A stretch of DNA of 64,000 nucleotides. It comes from Xenoacremonium recifei (Eukaryota > Ascomycota > Sordariomycetes > Hypocreales > Nectriaceae). The stretch spans positions 62,001 to 126,000 of the forward strand of contig WOFQ01000034.1 of NCBI GenBank assembly GCA_012184525.1. The letters run 5' to 3'. This document shows positions 32,946-43,116 of this stretch, piece by piece. The notes under the pieces were generated by a model. That model was not told the DNA's origin and searched no databases. It saw only the letters and a list, made by a program, of their open reading frames with translations. The translations under genes were made by a program, and so were the position numbers. How positions within the stretch are numbered: position 1 is the stretch's first letter; each line of letters begins with the position of its first letter.

Positions 32946-34022
32946 CTACTTCTCCGGCAATGGTTCAACCAAAACTGCCGGCGGCGCTGGTTGAATTAGA
33001 GGCGCAGCTTGGCCGAGAACCTCCTTTCTTCGGGCCTGCGCATACCCATGAGTGTATTTGGTGATGTACGGCGCCGTGGTCTTGTAGAAGGCTGCTCGGA
33101 ATGGGCCATTCTCGTCCTTGTCCCAGTATAATCGACGGAACCAGAGATGAAGTCGCGGATAATCGTGGCGGATCGTCTTCTTGGTGCATTGAAATACAGG
33201 GTAATATGCGACGTCGAATCTCGCGATTGTCGTGTACAGTCGCACATCAGCTTCGGTCAGGTGCTCGCCGAGTAAGTATGGTTTACCATGGCCGAGGATC
33301 TCCTCTAGCCTATCCAAAGACTCAAACAAAGGATTGACGTTATCATCATAGGCTTCCTGTGTTTTTGCGAAACCGATCTTGTAAACCCCGTTATTGACAG
33401 TGTGGTAAACCCAATCATTCATGGCATCGATCTCTTTGCGCAGGTGTTCAGGGTACAGCCCACCTCCGGGTTGGTTCACCTCACGCCGGTCCTCCGGGAG
33501 GAGGTGATCAAACTCAGAGGAGAGCATCCTGATGATCTCTGAAGATTCATTATTCACGATGGTATCCGCTTTCTTGTCGAAAAGCACCGGGACAGTGAAT
33601 CTTCCTTGGAAGCTTGGGTCAACATGGTGGTATAGCTCTCTTAGTGTCTTGAACCCGTGAATCGGATCCTCAGACAGAGAGTCGCCCTCGCCACTGAAAT
33701 ACCATCCCTGAGGACCCATACCGACATGGACTTGATATAAGTCAATGATGGATTCGAGGCCCTTTAAAGTCCGAACGATGTAGGTTCGATGAGCCTGGCG
33801 ATCATCAGAATAACGACTATAGCGATACGAACCATAAGCACCTACCCACGGACATGCCGGCGACAGATACAACGCATAGCGTCCCTTCTCAGCCGGAAAC
33901 TTGGAGTTGGGATCATTGGAAATGAAGTTCCGGAATACGCTGTCTGGGCGGGTGAACTTCCCGTCTTTGTGAATGTCCTTGATTCGGACGCTTTTTAGCA
34001 TGGTATCCAGTACCCTCTTCAT
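32946..34022 (-). CDS. glutathionyl-hydroquinone reductase-like GST (Xi/omega, ECM4 type)
   Basis: Two exons, 34022-33846 and 33794-32946 (reverse strand), give 341 residues. The 51-nt intron is in frame without a stop, so the locus also reads as one frame of 358. Removing it restores SPACPWAHRTYIVRTLKGLE, the family motif with catalytic Cys57 in CPW. Later blocks include GRFTVPVLFDKKADTIVNNES-type sequence, the EIDAMNDWVYHTVNNGVYKIGFAKTQ helix and LTEADVRLYTTIARFDVAYY. Xi-class enzymes reduce glutathionyl-hydroquinones back to hydroquinones using glutathione, a salvage step in quinone detoxification. The gene lies 1-4 kb from an aromatic-ester esterase and an aromatic monooxygenase, which suits a role in phenol handling (inference). 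Confidence 0.9.
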   Translation of the reverse strand: MKRVLDTMLKSVRIKDIHKDGKFTRPDSVFRNFISNDPNSKFPAEKGRYALYLSPACPWVGAYGSYRYSRYSDDRQAHRTYIVRTLKGLESIIDLYQVHVGMGPQGWYFSGEGDSLSEDPIHGFKTLRELYHHVDPSFQGRFTVPVLFDKKADTIVNNESSEIIRMLSSEFDHLLPEDRREVNQPGGGLYPEHLRKEIDAMNDWVYHTVNNGVYKIGFAKTQEAYDDNVNPLFESLDRLEEILGHGKPYLLGEHLTEADVRLYTTIARFDVAYYPVFQCTKKTIRHDYPRLHLWFRRLYWDKDENGPFRAAFYKTTAPYITKYTHGYAQARRKEVLGQAAPLIQPAPPAVLVEPLPEK

Positions 34023-34733
34023 ACTTCAAGTCTCTTTGGTTACCCTTACCTGTTCTTTGTTGGAGGCCATGACGACGGAATTATTTGGGAGATGCGGTGA
34101 TGAATGTACCAAGATGCTTGATGGTCACGAGTCCCGTGATATGATGATGAAAGGTGTAGATCGCGTCATCATCATTGATCGCTTACAAATCGATGTTCTT
34201 AGTTCGGAACGCGGCACCTCCGGATGTGGAAATGGCTGGGCATCTCCAAACATGCTTCTCCATTCGTGATTGTAAATGCTCAATGCCATGTTAGATATCT
34301 CATGGAGAGGATGATAAAATGTATAGTGAGCTTTAGACCTGGGTGAAAGCAGTTTTGATCTTGGATATATTTCGAAATAATAATATGCTAGGTAATGTTA
34401 AGAGTAGTAGCTTATTAGACTTACAGAATAATCTATTCGCCCAACTTATAGTGTTTATAGTCTCTTAACAAAATATAAATAAATTGAGGTTCCAGTCAAA
34501 AGGGTAAGAGTAAGCCCGCTGGATAGATCAAGGGTACATAAAGTGGGATATGTCTCTTCGATTATGGCCTTGTGCTTGACTCCATCGACTGCAAGCCATT
34601 GTAACTGGCAATATTTTGGATATGATATATCAAGTTCTAACAAGACCAAGAGTAGCATGGTAATAATGAATCCATTGCAGCCAGGCTGATTAGACTTCCT
34701 GCGTTGCGGTCGTTGCATTTCCTGTTGCTGCAT
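34023..34733. other. intergenic region, no gene seen
   Basis: Upstream of the GST gene and downstream of the tannase-family gene, both on the reverse strand. The part 34300-34480 is AT-rich. A 92-codon reverse frame at 34455-34733 has a hydrophobic core but no family pattern. Confidence 0.4.
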
Positions 34734-36362
34734 TCAGGCACATTTCCAGCTCTCTGGAACCTTCTCATCGCCACCAAGATAGACTTGTTTCTCTGGATAG
34801 GGGCAAAGTGGTCTCTGTCGCAGTATTCCAGAACTGGGATCTGTTGAATTGTTCCACGTAGTCGCAATGATATGCGTAATTGTCTTCCCATTCTCAACCC
34901 AATCCATTACAGCGAGTAACGCGTCATGTTGCGGATTGTATAGTCCAGCTTTCCCCGCCCATGCGCTTGATCCAACAAGCGTACTTGCTTGCGAGCCACC
35001 GCCAAAATACCAGGGCGCGTCGACTGGCGTATTGGCTACGTGCTCCATGCCTGGAACATAGAAGAAACGAAACCAGTCTCGTACGGCATCTAGGCCTCCA
35101 AGAAGCGCCACCGTGCGATCGTAATAAACACCTGACGCGCGAGGTACAATGCCACCGTCAGAAAGGCCGTGGAAGAGGAAGATCTTGCCACCGCGGTCGC
35201 GGAATTTGCTGAGTGAGCTATAGTCCCAGGCGGTACATTCGCCCGGGTTGAGCTTCTCGGCAAGCAAGACGATGCTGTCATTGTACTGCTCCCAAGTCCA
35301 GTCAGGGTCGTTTAGTACGAAATCCTGGATGTAGCCGTCTCCCAGTGAAGATGGCGTATCGCCAGAGATGATCATTGACCAAGTAGCCTCAGATCCGAGT
35401 TCCATACCGGGGAATATGAGTTTTCCATCAACCGTGTAGTTGGAGTAAATGTTTTTCAGCGTTTGAAGTTGAGGAGCCGTGAGGCATGCAGAGGCATTGG
35501 CGGTATCGGAACCACAAGCCAGGACTGAGCTGTCGAACTTGCATTCGCCTGGAGAAGACACAATGCCGTCGACAACTCTGTCTATCGGATCACATTGCTT
35601 GACAACCTCGGCAGCGATAACCGTGAATAGATCCGTAGGGATGTTATTAGGGCTTGTCTCAGGCAAGTTGTAAGTTGCGACCTTTGTTGTCCATGGCTGC
35701 TGGTTCGCAGTCCACCACGCTGGGGCCCCGACCAGCACTCCGTCAAAGGAGTCCGCATGGAGTTGCGCCTCTTTCAGGCCTTGGCGGCCGCCGGTTGAAG
35801 AACCTGTATAGTACGAGTACTTGATGTCCCGACCGTAAAAGGCTTCCGTTAGGGCCTTGCCATGCACAACTGATCCGTGCATTGCTCGGAACCCAAAGTC
35901 TTTGCGCTTCTCCTCGTTGTCGAGTGCCCATGAAACATCAAGGCTGGTTGAGTTGTGGCCGATATCAGTTGAGACGACAGCATGGCCATAGGTCACGCCG
36001 TGGCCCATGTCCAGCCAGTTAATGCCACCAGCAAAGCCGCCATTTCCCACCGCAAGAAATCGTTCATTCCATTGAGTAGGTAGAAAGAGGCCAAATCGAT
36101 ATGACGAACTAGCCGAGCTTTTAACGTTGACAATCACAGCGCAGAGCTCGGGTAAATCTGTCGGGTTTGTGGGGTACGCAATATCAGCAGCACCCTCGCC
36201 ATAACTACCTGCAGCTTCAACAAAGGCAGTAGAAAGAACAGTTGCTCCTTTGGGCAGAGCATGCTGCAGAACGGATTTGGAACAGCGATTGCAGGGAGGG
36301 GATGCTCTGGATGGCGAGACAAAAGCTATTGCCAGAGAGACATACAGAGCGATGCCTCTCAT
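34734..36362 (-). CDS. tannase/feruloyl esterase family secreted hydrolase
   Basis: A single exon of 542 residues from the ATG at 36362, chosen because it opens a signal peptide (MRGIALYVSLAIAFVSPSRAS); the frame extends 67 codons further without one. Conserved blocks are RFLAVGNGGFAGGINW, DIGHNST, YYTGSSTGGRQG with nucleophile Ser189, FHGLSDGGIVP with the acid Asp, and YVPGMEHVANTP with His441. The family cuts gallate, ferulate and similar phenolic esters outside the cell. The usual neighbouring cysteines (CS and HC) that form a disulfide tying the triad are both absent: Ser188 and Val442. N-glycosylation sequons and paired cysteines elsewhere fit secretion. It could supply phenolic acids to the cluster at 37-60 kb (inference). 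Confidence 0.92.
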   Translation of the reverse strand: MRGIALYVSLAIAFVSPSRASPPCNRCSKSVLQHALPKGATVLSTAFVEAAGSYGEGAADIAYPTNPTDLPELCAVIVNVKSSASSSYRFGLFLPTQWNERFLAVGNGGFAGGINWLDMGHGVTYGHAVVSTDIGHNSTSLDVSWALDNEEKRKDFGFRAMHGSVVHGKALTEAFYGRDIKYSYYTGSSTGGRQGLKEAQLHADSFDGVLVGAPAWWTANQQPWTTKVATYNLPETSPNNIPTDLFTVIAAEVVKQCDPIDRVVDGIVSSPGECKFDSSVLACGSDTANASACLTAPQLQTLKNIYSNYTVDGKLIFPGMELGSEATWSMIISGDTPSSLGDGYIQDFVLNDPDWTWEQYNDSIVLLAEKLNPGECTAWDYSSLSKFRDRGGKIFLFHGLSDGGIVPRASGVYYDRTVALLGGLDAVRDWFRFFYVPGMEHVANTPVDAPWYFGGGSQASTLVGSSAWAGKAGLYNPQHDALLAVMDWVENGKTITHIIATTWNNSTDPSSGILRQRPLCPYPEKQVYLGGDEKVPESWKCA

Positions 36363-37415
36363 ATTGATGTGGCTAGGCGAAGCAACGATAAGTTCACTAA
36401 TTGGCTCGTTGGGAGAGTCCCGGTCTGAGAAAAGGGAACGAGAGTCCGACGTAGCATAATGATATATGGCAGGAGAATCGTGGTTGTGGATTGCACCCCA
36501 CATGAACCTGAATCGATTCCTTGTTCTATCGTTCTCCGTGTCTATCCCGAACAATGTGGGCAACCTGTTCTCCGCAGTCCTCGTTGCGAGCTATATTGGC
36601 CTTCGGCAGATGACCGCACAAACCACTGTGGATACGGCCATTTCGGCCCTATGTATAAATCCCTTCCCGGAAAAGGGTTCATCTCCGCGCATCGGAATAT
36701 CACCGTGACCAGGGGGTTGCAAGTTGGTGCAACGTCGTTGGCCATTGGGGTAGCGAGACTTGGTGGGAAAGCGATCAACAGCATGTCGGAACTCCTCTCA
36801 CTTCTTTGGCTCTTCGTCATGCGCGGGCAGCAAATGCAAAAGCACGCCCTTCGTCAGCATATGAAGCCTCAAGATCGTGGCCGAGGTTCAAAATAGGCAA
36901 ATCGGATAAGCTCCACAAGGTCAAGATAGGTGGTCACAGTTCTAACTTCTAACTGCTATGTTCACCGGCGACAAGTGCGGGGTCGGTTACTAGGGCTATG
37001 TTCTTGACCCCGCGCCTCGCTTCCATGAGTGTATCCACGACCTCTTAATGGCCTACAGAGCGTGGGACCGAGTATGTGGAACGGAGGAATGGGACGTGAT
37101 GGCGAGGCTCCTTTCGACTCTTCACTCACAGGTCCTGCATGGGTCTAAAACTGCTGTGCAACACTTTCGGTCATAGACCAATCGGATTGATGAAGAGATT
37201 AGGTAAGTCTAGTTGTAATTCTATCGAGTTGAGACGAAGAGATAATTTCCTTCTTCTCATGGCGATTCCCAATGGGCGTATACGGGTAACCTGATTGAAA
37301 GGATTTGCATGTAATTCCGTATACTGGGGCCAAGGACACATATACTCTTGGCTTTACATCTAGACACCGTCTCATTTGAGTCTATTGGAGTAACCTTCTC
37401 TTTATAATCACTCGT
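36363..37415. other. 1-kb intergenic region
   Basis: Upstream of the tannase-family gene and 3' of the monooxygenase. A single GTGGGAC core (37072-37078) lies about 710 bp before the esterase start. I see no gene. Confidence 0.4.
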
Positions 37416-38812
37416 CTATAGCTTGCTATATACCTCTTTGAAGCGTTGGTGAGTATCCTTGATACAGTCATACTCATACATCATCTCCTGCACGTCTGGA
37501 CTCGCCCACTTGTCTGGAACGGGAGCACCCTTGGATTTCGCAGCCTCAAATTGCCGATCGCGCTCTTCTTTGGCTTCCCCTTCTCCCAGATGTAGTGTTC
37601 TCGCCGACAGGGCTGCAAGATCTACTAGTGTTGATGTGCGGGTCTTTCGCAATAGCTCGTATGTCTTCAAATACTTCTCGATGTCTTTATGATTGACCCC
37701 GCCACTAGGCACCATGCTCAATACTTCGGCTAATGATGCTGCATCTTCAATCGCCATAGCAGCTCCTTGTGATAGATGAGGAAGAGTCGGGTGACAGGCA
37801 TCCCCTAGAAGGGCCACACATCCATTGGTCCAGGACTCGAGAGGCTTATAGCTTCGCAAGCGCCATTCAACAACGTCACCTTCCGGCGCCAGACTAAGAA
37901 GCTTCTTGACTAAGGGGCAGAAGTCATCATAGACAGACATCATAGCGCCTTTGTCACTCAAGTTGGTCCAGGTAGAATTTGTTGGGCCAGCAAAGTTGAC
38001 ATCTGGATGGGCCGTGGCGATGTTGTAAATGGTGTGGTTATGGATCGGGTATGCAATGACGTGACGCTTCGAGCCTATCCAACGCCTAACTGTGTCACTT
38101 TCAAGTAACTGAAGGAGCTCAGGATCCTGCTTCATCTGGCCTTGGGTGAGGAGAATACGATACGCTGCTGTTCCTGTTTCTTCGACTTCAGCCGAAAGTT
38201 TGAGAGCACTTAGAATAGACTCTTTCAATTGTGATTTGATACCGTCCGCCCCAATCAGGACATCCGCCTGAACGGATTGTTCCGTGCCATCCTGAGTCTT
38301 GATCACAAACCGAACCTTTTCTGGACCAAAGGAATCGACCCTGAGGAGAGACATGCCAAAATGGAAATGTACGTTAGGTTCCTTCTTGGCTGCCTCGTAT
38401 AGTCCGCCCGCAAGCGAGGCTCGGTGGCCGGCATGATGCGCGTAGCCATACTTTTGAGCAATGTCGGTCATCTGAACTTCTGCCAGAACTTTGTTCGTTG
38501 GTCCATCGTGAATAGCAACTGTACTGACCCGGGTGGCTTCATTTTGGAGGGCCGAGCCCGTCCAGATACCCAGCCGGTCCAGGACGCGGATCATGTTGGG
38601 GGCAATTTGGATGCCAGCACCAACGAAGCCCAATCCCGGCGCTTGCTCGTAAACGTCGATCTGCTTGAAACCCTTTCGTCCAAAGGCAAGGGCAGCAGCA
38701 AGACCACCCATTCCTGTGCGAATGATCTCGTAAGCATTATGAAATGGCAATGTGGAGTTCATTACCTGCCTGCGCCTATTATGGAGATGTGAAGATCCCT
38801 ATAATCCGCCAT
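37416..38812 (-). CDS. FAD-dependent aromatic monooxygenase (salicylate/4-hydroxybenzoate hydroxylase type)
   Basis: Two exons, 38812-38770 and 38713-37416 (reverse strand), give 446 residues. The join restores ISIIGAGMGGLAAAL, the FAD-binding GxGxxG at residues 13-18, and needs a GC donor (CAG|GCAGGT), so this is a GC-AG intron of 56 nt. Further motifs are DVLIGADGIKS (the DG motif) and LLGDACHPTLPHLSQGAAMAIEDA (the GD motif). No signal or membrane segment is seen, so the protein is probably cytosolic. Class A flavoprotein hydroxylases use NAD(P)H and O2 to hydroxylate phenols, sometimes with loss of carboxylate. In this cluster it could make a hydroquinone- or catechol-type ring (inference). 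It is divergent to the MFS gene. Confidence 0.9.
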
Positions 38813-39426
38813 TTTTGTTTCAAAGCACAAGATGCGTAATTTTTGAGAGAAAGATGACGAGGGAGAAGCTTCCAAGCAAATAATATTCGAAAACTGAACG
38901 ATATCTGCATTTGCTCCGCAAAATTCCAATTACTGGATTCATTTATCATGCTCAACGTGGTTTGCTGTCGATGTGTCCACGCAGGGCCGTCCCACATACG
39001 CTGCTACGCATACAACGCGATACCTCTCGAACCAACTTGAGCCATAAGATCGACAAGTGGGACAGCCAGAGTCAGCCTGCTCGCGTAGCATTATCCGACA
39101 GGTCGGAAAAGAAAAGACTCACTGGCCTAACTTAGCCAAACGCGGGGTCCCCGGGATGTGGAGAGAATATCTTCGTCCCGCTGTGTGGAGAGGGCACATA
39201 CAGGAACCAGAAAGAAGAGAGAGTAGAGCGAGGTCCACGTGCTTGTTCGAGCAAGGATCTCTGGTTTAAGAAGTGTCCGTCGTAGCCCCTGTCCCGTTTC
39301 CTTGACGATTAATACCTTGCAGTTCACTACGCAGAATCATCTCACAGCGAAATCAGTGTGAACGTTCACAGTGCACCAGAGTTCCAAGATAGCCTGGATC
39401 CGGGCAACTGTCCCATCCTTGACGCC
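38813..39426. promoter_or_regulatory. divergent promoter (monooxygenase / MFS) with cluster motifs
   Basis: This head-to-head region holds one full motif (GTCCCACAT, 38989-38997, i.e. ATGTGGGAC on the reverse strand) and one core GTGGGAC (39057-39063). They lie about 180-250 bp from the monooxygenase start and 360-440 bp from the MFS start. Confidence 0.6.
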
Positions 39427-41158
39427 ATGAAACATCTGGAAAATGCAGAGAAGCCAGCGAGTGACCATGTCACTGGTGAAGTTGTAGAAGTATTCTCTGC
39501 CCATGGATTCTCTCTTGTTCTAGGTTGACAGCGATAGGATGGCGCCCCTGTCCTAGACTCAGACCATCATGAGTATCTCATGCAACGACATGGAAGCGTC
39601 TCTTTGGAGCCGGTCCCGAGCATGGACCCTGCCGACCCTTACAACTGGCCACAATACAAGGTCAGTTGAGATGAAAGGCCCAAGCTCATAGTTCATTATC
39701 CTAACCAAACCTGGCAGAAAATCATCAATCTCGTGCTCGTCTCTTTCCACGCCATGATGACCATGTTCACAGCCGCCTCTGTGAATTCGTCCCTCGTCGA
39801 GATCGCCACAGACCTAGAAATTAGTGTTCAGAAAGCTTCTTATCTAGCTTCCCTCGCTATAGCCGTCTTGGGCGGAGCGCCTCTGTTCTGGAGACCTCTG
39901 GCGAACACATACGGCCGTCGACCCGTCTTTCTAATCTCCCTAATTTGCAGCTTGGTTGGAAACGTTGGATGCGCCAAGAGCCCGACCTATGCTACTATGT
40001 GTATATGCCGAGCCATCACAGCTTTTTTTATCAGTCCAGCGGCGGCAATCGGAAGCGGAGTGGTTGCAGAAATGTTCTTCAAAAAGGACCGGGCTACTTT
40101 CATGGGCGCGTGGACTATCATGGTGACGCTGGGAGTCCCGCTTGCTGCTTTGATCTTTGGTTTCGTCACTATGCGGGTGAGCTATCGCTGGATATACTGG
40201 ACTCTTGCTATTGTAAGTGTCGGCATCTTTGCGTTCGAGACCTAGTAGTAAGTCCTAATCCTCATTGCGTGTAGACTAACGGCGTCCAATTCATCTTGTA
40301 CTTCTTCCTCGGGTCCGAGACACTCTACCAACGAAACTTTGCATACCGACCCAGCGGCGCCAAGATGAGCAGCCAATACTTCAAGTTCGGTCGCATCAAC
40401 CCCGCGCCCATCAAAGTTCTGGACTTTGTTCAGCCGCTCTTCTTTGTTATGCGGCCGGCAGTCCTGATCCCTGCTGTGGCATACGCCATGATCTTCATGT
40501 GGGCAGCGATTATGCCAAGTCTTGAGATCCCGCAGATCTTCCCCGAACGATATGGCCTCAACGCCCAGCAAGTTGGACTTCAGTACATAAGCTTCATTGT
40601 CGGTTCGCTCTTAGGAGAATATATCGGAGGCTTCACTTCTGACTGGTGGATGGCACGACACCGCCAACGAGCTGGTGCTCTGGCTGCTCCTGAGCACCGC
40701 CTCTGGCTTAGCTACCTTGGCCATGCCCTCTCCATTGCAGGATTGTTCATTTTTGCAGTTCAGGTCCAAAATTCGGGAGATAAGTGGAATGTCACTCCTG
40801 TTGTCGGTGCTGCTGTAGCGGCCGTGGGCAACCAGATCGTGACAACTGTCTATATCACCTACGCCGTGGATTGCTATCGAACGGAGGCAGCTGGCATTGG
40901 CGTTTTCATCACTTTCGTAAGACAGATTTGGGGGTTCATCGGTCCCTTCTGGTTAGTAATACATATTCCACAACTATAGAGAGGTACTTATAATTTGCCA
41001 GGTTTCCTCAACTAATTCAAGATGTTGGCATGACGAGCACGTCAGGAATCGGGACAGGGATGATGGTCGCTTTTTCAGTGATTCCGACAGTATTACTACA
41101 GTGGAAGTGGAGAGGAGGAAGACTCAAACATCGCAAGGCACCATCCGCGGGCGAGTAG
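39427..41158 (+). CDS. MFS transporter of the catabolic cluster
   Basis: Five exons, 39427-39489, 39538-39660, 39718-40212, 40275-40951 and 41002-41158, give 504 residues. Exon 1 (MKHLENAEKP) is short and its 48-nt intron is the least certain. The cytosolic start carries PSMDPADPYNWPQYKK, then twelve helices, with the A-motif in LANTYGRRPVFL and the motif DCYRTEAAGIGVFITFVRQIWGFIG in the C-terminal half. It belongs to the fungal DHA1-like MFS. The place inside the cluster and the shared promoter with the monooxygenase suggest uptake of the aromatic substrate or export of a toxic intermediate; the direction cannot be told from sequence. Confidence 0.87.
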
Positions 41159-41506
41159 GATCATTTTGGTGGCAGGCATGACTTGGTCAGCCAGGTCTAA
41201 TATCGCCAGGAGTCTACAGAGAATGTGACGTGATAGTTGAATATTGAGATGCGAGTTCAGGGGTTTGAACTCCAGTGAAACCTTTAGGAGACCTTCAATT
41301 GACTATATCCTTTGATCGGGCTTCTAAAGAGCTTCTAAGAAGATAAACAAGTATGAGAGCGACAAGCTTAAAATGAGAAGTAAAGCTATATCCTGTCGCA
41401 CCGTCCTCACCAGTGAGCGGCCTATGATGCAGAAAATTTAACCAACTTGCATTTCTCAAGTTCAGCTTACTTGATACATCCGGTTTCAGAATATATTTAC
41501 GTCCTT
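41159..41506. other. tail-to-tail intergenic region
   Basis: 3' flanks of the MFS and maleylacetate-reductase-like genes. No motif copy is seen here. Confidence 0.4.
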
Positions 41507-42766
41507 CTAGCTGCCTGGTTCTTTCCTAATACACATATCAAGTATTTCCATGACCTGTGTCACTTCTGTTATCGGAAACGCATTTGTTCGTATCCAGATA
41601 TCATCCAAACTGTTGCGAGCTAGAATCGCAAGTTTATCTTCTCCAATTCCGACATCGTTTAAGGTCCGTGGCATACCTAGAGTTGATATTACCAGATCCA
41701 GGATATCGCTAAGATCCGTACTTTCTCGGACGAAACCTTTTGCCTCCAGCAACTGTTTGACTTCGACCTGCTCTAACAGAAGATCTTTGACAGTACTCTG
41801 GCGTTCTACATTGACACCCTTACGCAAGTTAAACTTGCAAACCGCAGGGAGTAAAATGCAACTAGTCTCTCCGTGCCCGACGCCTAGGGGTCCCAACTGA
41901 TGACCGATAGCATGGCTAGCCCCGAGAGGAACACCGCTCGAAACAGCGCACATAGCTTCCACAACACCCTGCTGACAGAGGTGACGCGCTGTCAACGACA
42001 TTGGGTCTGATTTGCTAGAAAGTAGCCCGCTGATAAGCTTAGGAAGCCCTCGTCTTGACCATTCATCCCCCCTTTCATTCGATAAAAGCGAACACAGAGT
42101 CTCAACGCAGTGATCGACAGATCGTATGCCGGTGCTGAGCCATACCCACTCAGGTGTAGTTAAACATAACTCAGGATCCTGGATAACGAGTTCGGGATCG
42201 AGCCCTTCGCAGTGGAATGTCCTCTTAGCGTGACCTGTTGACTCTGTACCTCCTGCAATGGCTTGATGCTCGCCTCCAGATAGCGAGGTAGGGACATGAA
42301 TGAGAGGAATAGTAGGTTTGATGATCTGCTTTCGTAGGATAGGATTGCTATCCAGCGTTCCCCAGAGCGTTTTCATCTCTTGCTCAGTGAAGGCCGAATT
42401 CGCCAAAGATAGACGTACTAGTTTAGCGGCATCAGTGAGGCTCCCTGCCCCAAGGGTGATCAAACAGTCAATATCACGGCCACATGCATCCCTAGCAACG
42501 TCCAAGACCTCGACAATAGGCGTGTGGGGGCTGATGCCAATTCTGACACCAGCAACCCGATTGCCTAACGCTTTGCGCAGTCGTTCAAGAGCATCTGTAG
42601 ACTGTGCCAGTGACTTAGAGCAGATGATATACACTTTGGAACTGTGAAATGTATCCGTGCAATGACGCAAACACGCCTCGGGGAAGCGAAGACCATAAGA
42701 AATCTGAGGTGTGGCTTTGTTGTTGAACGCGGGGCCGTAAACCTCAGTACCAAATGAGAATGCCAT
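41507..42766 (-). CDS. maleylacetate reductase-like Fe-ADH family protein
   Basis: A single exon of 419 residues. It shows the iron/NAD fold: CLITLGAGSLTDAAKLVRL (the GGGS-type NAD loop, here GAGS), PLIHVPTSLSGGEHQAIAGGTE, STGIRSVDHCVETLCS with metal ligands, and LGASHAIGHQLGPLGVGHGETSCILLP with further ligand histidines. Maleylacetate reductases form a branch of this superfamily and reduce maleylacetate to 3-oxoadipate with NADH, the step between ring cleavage of hydroxyquinol-type compounds and the CoA steps. The VGHGETSCILLP block is typical of that branch. The assignment rests on the motifs plus the CoA-transferase and thiolase next door. A different lactate- or hydroxyacid-oxoacid activity remains possible. 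Confidence 0.85.
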   Translation of the reverse strand: MAFSFGTEVYGPAFNNKATPQISYGLRFPEACLRHCTDTFHSSKVYIICSKSLAQSTDALERLRKALGNRVAGVRIGISPHTPIVEVLDVARDACGRDIDCLITLGAGSLTDAAKLVRLSLANSAFTEQEMKTLWGTLDSNPILRKQIIKPTIPLIHVPTSLSGGEHQAIAGGTESTGHAKRTFHCEGLDPELVIQDPELCLTTPEWVWLSTGIRSVDHCVETLCSLLSNERGDEWSRRGLPKLISGLLSSKSDPMSLTARHLCQQGVVEAMCAVSSGVPLGASHAIGHQLGPLGVGHGETSCILLPAVCKFNLRKGVNVERQSTVKDLLLEQVEVKQLLEAKGFVRESTDLSDILDLVISTLGMPRTLNDVGIGEDKLAILARNSLDDIWIRTNAFPITEVTQVMEILDMCIRKEPGS

Positions 42767-42904
42767 AGTGAGGCTATCGGTTACATAGGTGAAGAGCTTG
42801 AAGCATGAATCTTTGCATATCGTCGACGAATCAGCACGGCAAAGAAGTAGTTAGCATGACTACGTGTAAATGTGGGAGCTGAGGATTTGACTCTGCGGAA
42901 TTCT

Positions 42905-42925
42905 ATGTGGGACATCGAGTCCCAC
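42905..42925. promoter_or_regulatory. cluster motif palindrome (GTGGGAC-N5-GTCCCAC)
   Basis: GTGGGACATCGAGTCCCAC (42907-42925) is a perfect inverted repeat with 7-bp arms and a 5-bp spacer, and the left arm extends to the full ATGTGGGAC. It lies in the 350-bp divergent promoter of the reductase (start 42766) and the thiolase (start 43117), 139 bp and 192 bp from the two ATGs. Its symmetry suits control of both genes by one factor. Confidence 0.7.
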
Positions 42926-43116
42926 GTTCCCCATTCTGCTTAACCTACAGCACAATTGTTTCGATTGGCTCGTATCGAAAATCTGACGCTGATGACAGGT
43001 CGGGTTATCGAAGTTTCGTTGTTCTGAAAACAAAATTTGTGTCTATTTTAGTGACTTTAGTTGCCCTTTCTTGTTCGCCAATTACCTTCCAGGTCTCTCT
43101 GACTGCCACTGGCGCT

